From NCBI RefSeq assembly GCF_018119395.1, contig NZ_JAGPWD010000019.1, forward strand, positions 33,568-97,567: a stretch of 64,000 nt of DNA. Direction: 5' to 3'. Made by a program: the position numbers and the translations under genes. Under the pieces are notes generated by a model. That model worked only from the letters and a program-made list of their open reading frames with translations. It had not been told where the DNA came from and searched no databases. Below are positions 55,861 through 64,000 of the stretch, in pieces. The DNA is from Massilia sp. ZL223. Lineage in GTDB: Bacteria; Pseudomonadota; Gammaproteobacteria; Burkholderiales; Burkholderiaceae_D. Within the stretch, counting starts at the first letter, position 1; the number at the start of each line of letters is the position of its first letter.

Positions 55861-56712
55861 GCCAAAGCGGCCGGCCTGGTAATCGGCGACCGCCTGCGCG
55901 ATCTCGGCGCGGGTGGTCATGACGAAAGGCCCGTGGGCGACCACGGGCTCGCGAATCGGTTCGGCATGGCCGAACAGCAGCAGGGCGCCGGATTCGGTGT
56001 GCAGGTCGACTGCCTCGCCATCGTCGCCCAGCTCGACAAGATGGTTTGCGTTGACGAGATCGCCATGGCGGCCCACGGCGATACTTCCACGCACCACGTA
56101 CAGGAAGACCTTGCGCGGCGGCGCGACCTTCGCATGGAAGTGTCCGCCCGCCCGCATTTCGAGCGTACTCATGAACACGCCGGTCAGGGACTGGATCGGC
56201 GCCGGCGTGCTCTCCCATTGCCCCGCGATCAAGTGCAACGTGACCTTGCCCTCATCCAGGGGCAGGGCGGGGATTTCTTCTTCCTGCAAACCTACATAGG
56301 CCGGCGCGCTCATCTTCAGGCGCGAAGGCAGGTTGACCCATAGCTGCAGGATCTCGACCGGGCCACCCTGGTCGAGGAAATCGCGCGGCGACACTTCCGC
56401 ATGCACGATGCCGCTGCCCGCGGTCATCCATTGCACGCCGCCCGCACGGATCACGCTTTCGTGCCCCGCGTTGTCGCGGTGCGCCAGGCTGCCCTCGACG
56501 ATGAAGGTCACGGTTTCGAAACCGCGGTGCGGATGCGGCCCGAAAGGCAGGCCGCGGTTGTGCGGCGGATAGGTTTGCGGACCGTGGTGATTGAGGAAGA
56601 GGAAGGGATCGATCCGCTCGAGCAGCGGGCCCGGCAAGGGCCGCCGCGTGACCAGGTCGCCGATGTCGTCGCGCTGTGCGGGGTGGATGCGCAGGATGCT
56701 CTTGTCGCTCAT
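55846..56712 (-). CDS. pirin family protein
   Basis: 288 residues, bicupin pirin. The metal-binding region reads FGPHPHRGFETVTFIVEG with the conserved histidines and WMTAGSGIVHAE, followed by the C-terminal cupin (FLYVVRGSIAVGRHG). Bacterial pirins include quercetin dioxygenases and metabolic regulators, so the role is open. The ATG at 56712 has AGGAA upstream; the frame extends to 56769 without a ribosome site. Confidence 0.88.
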   Translation of the reverse strand: MSDKSILRIHPAQRDDIGDLVTRRPLPGPLLERIDPFLFLNHHGPQTYPPHNRGLPFGPHPHRGFETVTFIVEGSLAHRDNAGHESVIRAGGVQWMTAGSGIVHAEVSPRDFLDQGGPVEILQLWVNLPSRLKMSAPAYVGLQEEEIPALPLDEGKVTLHLIAGQWESTPAPIQSLTGVFMSTLEMRAGGHFHAKVAPPRKVFLYVVRGSIAVGRHGDLVNANHLVELGDDGEAVDLHTESGALLLFGHAEPIREPVVAHGPFVMTTRAEIAQAVADYQAGRFGSALG

Positions 56713-56785
56713 GCCGGTTTCCTGAAGAGGTTCAGTGATCCCACTAAGATAGCCGGAAGACCGGATCACGCGCGCACGCCCCCTA

Positions 56786-56794
56786 TGCTAGACT
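56786..56794 (+). promoter_or_regulatory. extended -10 of M20 peptidase gene
   Basis: TGCTAGACT, an extended -10 with TAGACT, about 48 bp before the M20 start. No clear -35. Confidence 0.35.
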
Positions 56795-56841
56795 CATTGC
56801 GCTTTTGCAATCACAGCTTTTGCACTGGAGACTGGCAACAC

Positions 56842-58362
56842 ATGATTCGAACAACACTGCTTGCCAGCCTGCTGCTGGCGTCCGCCGCCGCAGGCCATGC
56901 CGCACCCGTCAATACCAACGCGCCCAGCGAGCCCGCCGTCAAGGCCGCCAAGTACGCGGTCGCCACCTACCAGAACGACATCGTCGACACCCTGGCCAGG
57001 CTGGTCAGCTACAACACGGTGGCCGATCCCAAGGTCCCATCCGACAAGAACCCGGTCCACATTGCCTTCAAGACCGCGCTCAAGCAGGAAGCCCAGCGCC
57101 TGGGCCTGGACTACGCCGACCACGGCTGGGTCGTGATCGTTGGACTGGGCAGCGGCAGCGAGCGCGTCGGCGTCATTACGCACGGCGACGTGCAGCCGGT
57201 CGATCCGAGCAAGTGGAAGAAGTCGCCCTTCGTGCTGGACCGCACCAGCGAGCCGGGCAAGCTGCTGGCGCGTGGCGCCGAGGACGACAAGGGACCGATC
57301 GCCACCGCGCTGTATGCGATGAAGGCGATCAAGGACCGCCAGGTGCCGCTGTCCAAGCGCATCGAACTCTATGTGTACATGGGCGAGGAATCGGACTGGG
57401 GGCCGCTGGTCGAGTTCCTCAAGACCCATGAGCCGCCGCAGATGAACATCACCCTCGACGCCGAATATCCGGCGGTGACGGCGGAGAAGGGCTATGGCAC
57501 GGTGGCCGTGACCGTTCCGAAGCAGGGCGCGGAAGCGGCGCCGGAAGGCGCGCCTTACGTGGCGGAATTCGGCGGCGGCTTCTTCGGCAGCCAGATCCCG
57601 GAAGACGCCCAGGCAGTGATCGCCAACGCGACCCCGGAACTGGAAAAGCTGATCCGCGCACGCGGCGCGAAGCAGGATGGCATGCGCTATACCTACGAGT
57701 GGCAGGGCAAGAACCTGGCCGTGCGCGCCAAGGGCGTGTCGGCGCACTCGTCCAAGCCGGAAGACGGCGTCAACGCGATCAGCATGCTGGCCGATGCGCT
57801 GGCAATGCAGGACTGGCCGAACACGACCGCCGGCGGCGTGGTGAACTACCTGAACGATATGGTGGGGACCGGCATTCATGCCGAAAAGTTCGGCAACATC
57901 GCCTACCGCGACGGCTTCATGGGACCAATGACCTTCGCGCCCACCGTCATCAAGCAGCGCGACGACGGCATCGAAGTGTCGATTAACATGCGCCGCCCGC
58001 AGGGCAAGAGCACCGAGCAGCTGACCAATGAAGTGAACGCCGCGCTGGCGCAATGGCAGGGCCGCCGTCTGCCGCTGGCCAATATCTCGGTGCGCATCAA
58101 CGAACCGTGGGTGCAGAAGAATCCGCCGCAGCTGCCGACCCTGATGGGCGTGTTCTCGTATTTCACTGGCATGAAAGATCCGAAGCCGGTCGCGGTCGGC
58201 GGCGGCACCAATTCGCGCCTGTTCCCGCATGCGGTGAGCTTCGGGCCGGCGATGCCGGGCAAGGTCTATACGGGGCACTCGGAGCATGAGTTCATTACGA
58301 CCAAGCAGTTGCTGCTGAATCTGCAGATGTATACGGCGGTGCTGGTCGAGCTGGCCAAGTAA
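56842..58362 (+). CDS. M20 family exported dipeptidase/carboxypeptidase
   Basis: 506 residues with a signal peptide (TTLLASLLLASAAAGHA). Zinc-dependent M20 motifs: THGDVQPVDPSKW with the first metal histidine and aspartate, GAEDDKGP with the bridging aspartate, MGEESDWG with the catalytic glutamate, LDAEYPAV, and the late TGHSEHEF histidine. The sequence fits PepV-like dipeptidases. It likely acts in the periplasm. The ATG at 56842 is preceded by GGAGACTGG. Confidence 0.9.
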   Translation: MIRTTLLASLLLASAAAGHAAPVNTNAPSEPAVKAAKYAVATYQNDIVDTLARLVSYNTVADPKVPSDKNPVHIAFKTALKQEAQRLGLDYADHGWVVIVGLGSGSERVGVITHGDVQPVDPSKWKKSPFVLDRTSEPGKLLARGAEDDKGPIATALYAMKAIKDRQVPLSKRIELYVYMGEESDWGPLVEFLKTHEPPQMNITLDAEYPAVTAEKGYGTVAVTVPKQGAEAAPEGAPYVAEFGGGFFGSQIPEDAQAVIANATPELEKLIRARGAKQDGMRYTYEWQGKNLAVRAKGVSAHSSKPEDGVNAISMLADALAMQDWPNTTAGGVVNYLNDMVGTGIHAEKFGNIAYRDGFMGPMTFAPTVIKQRDDGIEVSINMRRPQGKSTEQLTNEVNAALAQWQGRRLPLANISVRINEPWVQKNPPQLPTLMGVFSYFTGMKDPKPVAVGGGTNSRLFPHAVSFGPAMPGKVYTGHSEHEFITTKQLLLNLQMYTAVLVELAK

Positions 58363-58386
58363 GCAGACTTCTTTCGCTTCTCCTGA

Positions 58387-58428
58387 CGTGGGCGGTCATC
58401 CAGTCTCGTGGACTGGGTGCCGCCCACG
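58387..58428 (+). repeat. long stem-loop downstream of the M20 gene
   Basis: Outer stem CGTGGGCGG / CCGCCCACG (58387-58395, 58420-58428) and inner stem ATCCAGTC / GACTGGGT around a 5-nt loop. It starts 25 bp after the M20 stop. No T-run follows, so termination is uncertain. Confidence 0.55.
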
Positions 58429-58570
58429 CTGCATTTGGGCTGGCCCTTGCCCGTCTTCGGTCGCTCTACGCTGCCCGTTTCCCGCAGAAAATTACCGATC
58501 TACCAAGCTCGATGTCCGCTGCTGAGCCACTGCTCAGCCTGTAAGTGTTTTTCGCGCCAAAATGTGTAAA

Positions 58571-58601
58571 TAGTTCTAATCATCTTGTAGGAATAGAACT
58601 A
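58571..58601. promoter_or_regulatory. candidate operator upstream of galactose operon
   Basis: Perfect 8-bp inverted repeat TAGTTCTA / TAGAACTA with 15-nt spacer, about 235 bp before the chosen galT start. The separation between half-sites suits a dimeric regulator; the protein is not identified. Confidence 0.4.
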
Positions 58602-58834
58602 CAACAGAGGGCGGTATGAGGGCAAGTCAAAGCGCTCTCCCTAGGAGAGTCAAGTAGTTGCGTCCAGGGGCTCCCAGCCTCGGCCGACAGGGTCATTGAC
58701 GCTCGGAAAATGACTCCGTTCTGCCCGGAAAATGTGGCGAAAACAGCATGTTAGGATCGGTCATTAACCGCGATCGCAGCGAATCGACCTCGCTTGCCTT
58801 CGCGCCGGACGTCACCGACAACTTATTGATTGCC

Positions 58835-59929
58835 ATGCACAGTAAAGACCTCAAGAAGCCGGACGGACGCAATCTCACTCTCTACAGCAACCAGCCGATC
58901 CCGGACGGGCTTGTCGCGCCCAGTCCCTTCGCCGATCCCCAGCACGCCAATCCGCACCTGCGCTGGCATCCGCTGCGCGGCGAGTGGGTGACCTATGCCG
59001 CCTTCCGCCAGAACCGCACCTACCAGCCGCCGCCGCAATACAACCCGCTGGCGCCGACCAGGGATCCCGAGCATCCGACCGAAATGCCGGCCGGCGACTA
59101 CGAGATCGCGGTGTTCGACAACCGCTTCCCATCGCTGGCGCTGGAGTCGCACGACCCGCCGACCGTAACGGTGCCGACCGCGCCGGCCAACGGCCATTGC
59201 GAAGTGGTGGTGTTCACCCAGAACCCGGACCGCGGCCTGGCCCACCTGCCGCTGTCGCGCATCGCGCTGCTGCTGCAGGTATGGGGCGACCGTACCGTGC
59301 GCATCGGCAGCCAGCCGCACATCCATTACGTGCTGCCGTTCGAGAACCGCGGCGCCGAAGTCGGCGTGACCCTGCACCATCCGCACGGCCAGATCTATTC
59401 CTATCCCTTCGTGCCGTCGGTGCCGGCGCGCATGCTGGCCCAGGAGCGCGAATACTTCCTGCAGCACGGCACCAGCCTGCTGTGCGACATGGCGCGCGAT
59501 GAAGCCGCCGACGGCAAGCGCGTGCTCTACCAGGATGACCACGCGATCGCCTTCGTACCGGCCTGCGCCCGCTATCCCTACGAGGTCTGGGTAATGCCGA
59601 CCGCGCCGTGCAAGGATTTCGCGGCCCTGACGCCGCCCCAGCGCGAGGGGCTGGCGCGCGCGCTCAAGACCGTGCTGCTCAAGTTCGAGAACCTGTGGAA
59701 CCGCCCGTTCCCTTACCTGATGGCCTGGTACCAGGCGCCAACCGATGGCGCGGACCATCCGGAAACCCAGCTGCACTGCCAGTTCTATCCGCCTTACCGC
59801 ACCCGCGACCGCCTCAAGTACCTGGCCGGCACCGAGCTGGCGGCCGGCATGTTCGCCATGGACGTGCTGCCCGAAACCACCGCTTATGAGCTGCAGCAGG
59901 TGGAGGTAAACCTGGAGGAGCCCGCATGA
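58835..59929 (+). CDS. galT: galactose-1-phosphate uridylyltransferase
   Basis: About 364 residues from the ATG at 58835 (MHSKDLKKPDGR); the frame also has an ATG at 58748 that would give 393 residues but no clear ribosome site at either. GalT of the Leloir pathway exchanges galactose-1-phosphate with UDP-glucose. Motifs are NPHLRWHPLRGEWVTYAAFR, FDNRFPSL, and the HPHGQIYSYPF active-site histidine triad. It heads the galactose operon and overlaps the next gene by four bases (ATGA). Confidence 0.9.
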   Translation: MHSKDLKKPDGRNLTLYSNQPIPDGLVAPSPFADPQHANPHLRWHPLRGEWVTYAAFRQNRTYQPPPQYNPLAPTRDPEHPTEMPAGDYEIAVFDNRFPSLALESHDPPTVTVPTAPANGHCEVVVFTQNPDRGLAHLPLSRIALLLQVWGDRTVRIGSQPHIHYVLPFENRGAEVGVTLHHPHGQIYSYPFVPSVPARMLAQEREYFLQHGTSLLCDMARDEAADGKRVLYQDDHAIAFVPACARYPYEVWVMPTAPCKDFAALTPPQREGLARALKTVLLKFENLWNRPFPYLMAWYQAPTDGADHPETQLHCQFYPPYRTRDRLKYLAGTELAAGMFAMDVLPETTAYELQQVEVNLEEPA

Positions 59930-61032
59930 GCGGCCCCCTCGACGTGCGCAGCGCCGAGGTCAGCGACAAGCTGGCCGCGCTGCGCGCCGTCCTCCAGCAG
60001 ACGGGCGCGGGCGCGATCCGGCTGCGCGGCATGGACTGGTTCGCCTGGATCACCGCGGGCGGCTCGAGCGCCGTCCTGCACGCGGCCGAGACCGGCGTGG
60101 CAGAGGTGCTGGTGACGCCGGAGGAAGCCTGCGTACTCACCGACGAGATCGAAGCGGAACGCCTGCGCAACGAAGAAGTCCCGCCGGGCTTCACCTTCCA
60201 TATCGAGCCCTGGGCCGAGCCCGAGCTGCGTGCCCGCTTCGTGCTGAACGCCGCGGGCGGGCGGGCCGTGCTGTCGGACCGCCCCAACCATCTCAACGGC
60301 ACCCCGGAGCAGCCGCTGCCGCTCGGGCTGCGCCAGCGCCGCATGGTGCTGGGGCCGGCGGAGCAGGAGCGCTACCGCGTGCTGGGCCGCGAAGCGTCCG
60401 AGGCGATGAGCGAGGTGCTGCGCCGCGCGCGCCCGGAATGGACCGAATACGAACTGGCCGGCGCCGGCGCCGAGGCCTTGTGGCGGCGCGGCATCCATCC
60501 CGCGCTGGTGCTGGCGGCCGGCGAACGGCGCCTGCCGCTGTACCGCCATCCGACGCCGTCCGGCGAGCGCATCGGCCAGCGCGCCATGCTGGTGTTCTGC
60601 GCACGGCGCCACGGCCTGTACGCGAACCTCACGCGCTTTGTGAGCTTCGGGCCGGCGCCCGACGGGCAGCGCGCGCTGATGGACGTGGAGGCGACCGGCC
60701 TGGCGGCCGTGATGCCGGGCAAGTCGCTGTCGGCCGTGTACCACGCGCTGGCCCAGGCCTATCACCATGCCGACCGCGAGAGCGCGATCCGTGAGCACCA
60801 CCAGGGCGGCATCACGGGCTACCTGGCGCGCGAGATCGTCGCCACCGCGAGCACCGCCACCCAGCTGGAGCAGGGCATGGCGTTCGCGTTCAATCCCAGC
60901 TTCGAGGGACTCAAGATCGAAGACACCTTCCTGCTCGGCCCGCAAGGGCTCGAGAATCTGACGTTCGACCCGGCCTGGCCGGCGCTGGACGTACATGGCC
61001 GCAAGCGGCCGCTTTGGCTGGAGGCGCAATGA
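59926..61032 (+). CDS. M24-fold (creatinase/prolidase-like) protein with degenerate metal site
   Basis: 368 residues. The pita-bread M24 fold is recognisable: a creatinase-like N-terminal domain, then VLGREASEAMSEVLRRARPEWTEYELA, ARRHGLYANLTRFVSFG and KIEDTFLLGPQGLE. The metal ligands are largely lost: the usual D-x-G...D-x-T-R pair reads FCARRHGLYANLTR, the GHG motif reads HHQGGITG and the TIEPG glutamate is replaced by FNPSFEG. Peptidase activity is therefore doubtful. It lies between galT and galK with a four-base overlap to galT, so it may have a role in sugar metabolism or regulation. Confidence 0.75.
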   Translation: MSGPLDVRSAEVSDKLAALRAVLQQTGAGAIRLRGMDWFAWITAGGSSAVLHAAETGVAEVLVTPEEACVLTDEIEAERLRNEEVPPGFTFHIEPWAEPELRARFVLNAAGGRAVLSDRPNHLNGTPEQPLPLGLRQRRMVLGPAEQERYRVLGREASEAMSEVLRRARPEWTEYELAGAGAEALWRRGIHPALVLAAGERRLPLYRHPTPSGERIGQRAMLVFCARRHGLYANLTRFVSFGPAPDGQRALMDVEATGLAAVMPGKSLSAVYHALAQAYHHADRESAIREHHQGGITGYLAREIVATASTATQLEQGMAFAFNPSFEGLKIEDTFLLGPQGLENLTFDPAWPALDVHGRKRPLWLEAQ

Positions 61033-61033
61033 C

Positions 61034-62131
61034 ATGCTGACTACCGACACCTTTTTTGGCGGCGCGCCCGAGGTGAACGCCTCGGCACCCGGACGTGTCA
61101 ACCTGCTGGGCGAGCACACCGACTACAACGACGGCTACATGCTGCCGGCCGCCACGCCGCAGCGCACGCTGGTGGCGATGAGCCGCAGCGGCGACGACCA
61201 TTTCCACTTCTATTCGCCGACCATGGACGCCACGGTCACCTTCGCGCGCGACGGTAATGCGCCGCAGGGCTACGGCAGCTACATCGAGGGCTGCATCCGG
61301 CTGGTGCAGGCGGCGGGCATCGAGGTGCCGCCGCTGCGCGTCTATGTCGAGACCAACCTGCCGGTCGGCTCCGGCCTGTCGTCCTCGGCGGCCCTCGAAG
61401 TGGCGACCCTGCGCGCCATGCGCGCGCTGCTCGGCTTTCAGCTCGACGACGTCAAGCTGGCGCAGATCGCGCAGCGCGCCGAGATCGAATATGCACACGT
61501 GAACTGCGGGATCATGGACCAGATGGCGTCCAGCCTGGCCGACCAGGAGACCATGCTGTTCATCGACGCGCGCACGCTCGAGCACCGCCTGGTGCCGCTG
61601 CCGGTCGATGCGGAAGTGATCGTGATCGACTCGGGCGTGGCGCGCAAGCTGGCCGCCAGCAAGTACAACGAGCGCCGCGCCGAATGCGAGGAGGCCGCGC
61701 GCAAGCTGGGCGTGCAGGCGCTGCGCGACGTGACGGACCCGCAATCGGTGGAGAGCCTGCCGTCGCCGCTGCGCGAGCGGGCGCGCCACGTGGTGCAGGA
61801 AAACCTGCGCGTGCTGGAAGCGGCCGGCGGCGTGAGCGCCGAGCGCTTCGGCGAACTGATGAATGCGTCGCACTTCAGCCTGCGCGACGACTACGAGGTA
61901 TCGATCCCCGAGCTCGACGAGCTGTGCGAAGCCTTGCGCGCGGCGCCGGGCGTGCTCGGGGCGCGCCTGACCGGCGCCGGCTTCGGCGGCGCCTGCGTGG
62001 CCCTGTGCCGGGCCGGCCACGCACAAGAAGCCGCCGCCATCGCGCTGGCGGCCTACAACAAGCATGGACGACAGGGCCGGATCCTGGTTCCGGTTCCGAC
62101 TGACAGAAAGGACAACAATGAATCAGTTTGA
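61034..62131 (+). CDS. galK: galactokinase
   Basis: 365 residues of the GHMP kinase family, phosphorylating galactose with ATP. The signature GRVNLLGEHTDYNDGYMLP, the ATP-binding LPVGSGLSSSAALEVA and the catalytic aspartate in CGIMDQMASSLA are all present, as is the C-terminal GAGFGGACVAL. The gene starts one base after the M24 stop and its end overlaps the GH2 start by 14 bp. Confidence 0.94.
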   Translation: MLTTDTFFGGAPEVNASAPGRVNLLGEHTDYNDGYMLPAATPQRTLVAMSRSGDDHFHFYSPTMDATVTFARDGNAPQGYGSYIEGCIRLVQAAGIEVPPLRVYVETNLPVGSGLSSSAALEVATLRAMRALLGFQLDDVKLAQIAQRAEIEYAHVNCGIMDQMASSLADQETMLFIDARTLEHRLVPLPVDAEVIVIDSGVARKLAASKYNERRAECEEAARKLGVQALRDVTDPQSVESLPSPLRERARHVVQENLRVLEAAGGVSAERFGELMNASHFSLRDDYEVSIPELDELCEALRAAPGVLGARLTGAGFGGACVALCRAGHAQEAAAIALAAYNKHGRQGRILVPVPTDRKDNNESV

Positions 62132-63950
62132 ATACCCCCGTCCTCAGCTGGTGCGCGACCAGTGGCTGAACCTGAACGGCAAGTGGCGCTTCTGCTTCGA
62201 CGACGAAGGCCGCTACAGCATGCCGGACGGCGTCGCCGAATGGACCCATGAGATCACCGTGCCCTTCGCGGTGGAAACCGAAATGAGCGGCATCCAGGAC
62301 ACGGGCTTCCACCGGGTCTGCTGGTACGAGCGCGACTTCGAGATGGCGCCCAGCGATGGCCGCACCATCCTGCACTTCGGCGCGGTCGACTACGCGGCGC
62401 GGGTGTGGGTCAACGGCCAGCTGGTGGCCGAGCACGAAGGCGGCCACACGCCTTTCTCGGCCGACATCACCGGCGCCATGAAGAAGGACGGCAAGCAGAC
62501 CGTGACCCTGTGGGTCGAGGACGACCCCGCCGACCTGGCCAAGCCGCGCGGCAAGCAGGACTGGCTGCTGGAGCCGCACTCGATCTGGTACCCGCGCACC
62601 ACCGGCATCTGGCAGACCGTGTGGGTGGAGCAGGTGGCCCCGACCTACATCGCCTCGCTGCGCTGGACCCCGATCTTCGAGACCTACGAGATCGGCTGCG
62701 AAGTGTTCGCCGCCGGCGACATCCAGCAGGAGCTGTTCGTCGAGGTCAAGATCTGGCACGGCGAGCAATTGCTGGCGGACGATTACTACAAGCTGCTGGC
62801 CGGCGAGGCGAACCGCAAGATCGCGCTGTCCGACCCCGGCATCGACGATTCGCGCAACGAGATCCTGTGGAGCCCGGAGCGTCCGACCCTGCTGGACGCC
62901 GAGGTGACCCTGCGCTGCGGCGACGTGGTGCTGGACCGCATCCGTTCCTATACGGCGCTGCGCTCGGTGTCGATCAACCGCGACCGCTTCATGCTCAACG
63001 GCCGTCCCTACCAGCTGCGCCTGGTGCTCGACCAGGGCTATTGGCCGGAATCCTTCATGACCGCGCCGTCCGACCAGCACCTCAAGCGCGATGTCGAACT
63101 GGTCAAGCTGATGGGCTTCAACGGCGTGCGCAAGCACCAGAAGATCGAAGACCCGCGCTTCCTGTACTGGGCCGACCGCCTGGGCCTGCTGGTGTGGGAA
63201 GAGATGCCCTCGGCCTACCGCTTCAGCTCGCGGGCCATCACGCGCATGGTGCGCGAATGGACCGAGGCGATCCAGCGCGACTACAGCCACCCCTGCATCA
63301 TCGTGTGGGTCGCCTTCAACGAGTCCTGGGGCGTGCCGAACCTGACGCTCACCCAGGCGCACCGCAACGCGGTGGAGGCCTTGTACCACCTGACGCGCAC
63401 GCTCGATTCGACCCGTCCGGTGATCGGTAACGACGGCTGGGAAGCCTCGGCCACCGACATCCTCGGCATCCACGACTACGACGCCGACCCGGAAAAGCTG
63501 CAGGCGCGCTATGCGGTCACCGATCCGGTGCGCACCCTGTTCGATCAGCGGCGTCCTGGCGGCCGCATCCTGACCCTGGACGGCTTCCCGCACCGTGGCC
63601 AGCCGATCGTGCTGACCGAGTTCGGCGGCATCGCCTACGATCCGAAGCAGGATCCGGAAGCGGACAAGTCGACCTGGGGCTATACCCGCGCGCACACGGC
63701 GGAAAGCTTCCTGGCGTCCTACCGGCGCCTGCTGCAGGTGGTGAACGAGACCTTCATGTTCAGCGGATTCTGCTATACGCAGTTCACCGATACCTTCCAG
63801 GAGGCGAATGGCCTGCTGAACGCCGACCGCACGCCGAAGCTGCCGCTGGAAGTGATCAGCGCGGCCACGCGCAACATCAGCATGCAGCGGCGCGATCCCG
63901 AACCGACGGGCGACCCGGCCATGCCGGAGGGAACGCAGCAGCATCCCTGA
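62118..63950 (+). CDS. GH2 beta-galactosidase, cytoplasmic
   Basis: 610 residues, no signal peptide. The jelly-roll domain (YERDFEMAPSDGRTILHFGAVDY, WVNGQLVAEHEGGHTPF) is followed by an immunoglobulin-like domain and the TIM barrel. Catalytic Glu402 lies in WVAFNESWG and the nucleophile Glu501 in VLTEFGGIAYD. Placement at the end of galT-galK makes beta-galactosidase most likely, although GH2 also holds beta-glucuronidases and mannosidases. It would supply galactose from imported beta-galactosides. Confidence 0.88.
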   Translation: MNQFEYPRPQLVRDQWLNLNGKWRFCFDDEGRYSMPDGVAEWTHEITVPFAVETEMSGIQDTGFHRVCWYERDFEMAPSDGRTILHFGAVDYAARVWVNGQLVAEHEGGHTPFSADITGAMKKDGKQTVTLWVEDDPADLAKPRGKQDWLLEPHSIWYPRTTGIWQTVWVEQVAPTYIASLRWTPIFETYEIGCEVFAAGDIQQELFVEVKIWHGEQLLADDYYKLLAGEANRKIALSDPGIDDSRNEILWSPERPTLLDAEVTLRCGDVVLDRIRSYTALRSVSINRDRFMLNGRPYQLRLVLDQGYWPESFMTAPSDQHLKRDVELVKLMGFNGVRKHQKIEDPRFLYWADRLGLLVWEEMPSAYRFSSRAITRMVREWTEAIQRDYSHPCIIVWVAFNESWGVPNLTLTQAHRNAVEALYHLTRTLDSTRPVIGNDGWEASATDILGIHDYDADPEKLQARYAVTDPVRTLFDQRRPGGRILTLDGFPHRGQPIVLTEFGGIAYDPKQDPEADKSTWGYTRAHTAESFLASYRRLLQVVNETFMFSGFCYTQFTDTFQEANGLLNADRTPKLPLEVISAATRNISMQRRDPEPTGDPAMPEGTQQHP

Positions 63951-64000
63951 GCGCTGGATGCGGACACAGCCCTGTTCCCTGCACCCATGTGCAGTGAGCA

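Larger units (their letters stand above)
58363..58834. other. intergenic region before galT, with several dyads
   Basis: A 472-bp gap without a confident gene. It holds a long hairpin at 58387-58428 (CGTGGGCGG / CCGCCCACG with a nested 8-bp stem), a palindrome TAGTTCTA-N15-TAGAACTA at 58571-58601, a short dyad CTCTCC-CTA-GGAGAG at 58635-58649, and two direct CGGAAAATG copies at 58704 and 58726. The dyads may be operator sites for the galactose operon. The first 87 bp of the open galT frame (58748-58834) are included here. Confidence 0.5.

Noticed and set aside
58748..58834. Longer GalT start at 58748
   Set aside because: Possible, but the extra 29 residues show no GalT features and have no ribosome site; the shorter start gives the usual length.

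Overview
This is a GC-rich chromosomal segment from a Gram-negative bacterium, most likely a member of the Oxalobacteraceae (Massilia/Telluria type, Burkholderiales). That reading rests on a heptose-type LPS core pair (waaF-hldD), a Burkholderiales-style trimeric porin, a DUF3422 protein, a Caulobacter-type TonB receptor and a crtE-X-Y-I carotenoid operon. The taxonomic call is inferred from gene content, not from a marker gene. No rRNA, tRNA, CRISPR array, insertion sequence or prophage was seen.

Layout. (1) 1-3.7 kb, minus strand: carotenoid glucoside genes crtE>crtX>crtY>crtI, with crtI cut by the window edge; a haem-O-synthase-type farnesyltransferase diverges from crtE. (2) 5-12.4 kb: an SDR with a divergent LysR regulator, an ABC-F ATPase with an unusual leader, the LPS core genes waaF-hldD ending in a clear terminator, a soluble histidine kinase with an RsbRD-like N-terminus, and an ABM-domain exported protein. 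(3) 12.4-20.2 kb: an M28 peptidase, a frameshifted hybrid histidine kinase, a cheW-mcp pair, a bidirectional terminator and a porin.

(4) 20.5-47.2 kb is a large L-arabinan/L-arabinose island on the plus strand. Unit A (20.5-27.9 kb) holds an outer-membrane TonB receptor, a GPH-type symporter, a cytoplasmic GH43, an aldose 1-epimerase and a lactonase. Unit B (28.2-40.5 kb) holds L-arabinonate dehydratase, an FAH-fold enzyme, 2-oxoglutarate semialdehyde dehydrogenase and a sugar dehydrogenase, followed by secreted GH97, GH51, GH43 and GH127 enzymes. Unit C (40.6-46.2 kb) holds a YtfQRT-YjfF-type sugar ABC transporter and a secreted GH43. A LysR regulator (46,222-47,163) closes the island. Together they encode cleavage of arabinan side chains and backbone, uptake by two routes, and a complete non-phosphorylative pathway from L-arabinose to 2-oxoglutarate.

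The most interesting non-coding signal is a shared control element in front of units A, B and C: an interrupted palindrome YGATAY-N8-RTATCK, then exactly 18 nt to a -35 box TTGGAW, an 18-nt spacer and a -10 box TANNNT. The palindrome centre falls about 65 bp upstream of the predicted transcription start in all three, the classical position for a LysR-type activator. A fourth palindrome lies directly before the LysR gene's own start codon. I infer one island-wide regulon run by that LysR protein.

(5) 47.2-58.4 kb is mixed housekeeping: DUF3422 protein, a GAF-containing hybrid histidine kinase, an FAH-family hydrolase, a UDG-fold protein, an alpha/beta-hydrolase-like protein, a rhizobial-type asparaginase, a small exported protein, a pirin and an M20 peptidase. 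(6) 58.8-64 kb is a galactose operon: galT, a degenerate M24-fold protein, galK and a GH2 beta-galactosidase. Several palindromic repeat elements of two families sit in intergenic gaps, mostly within the arabinose island.
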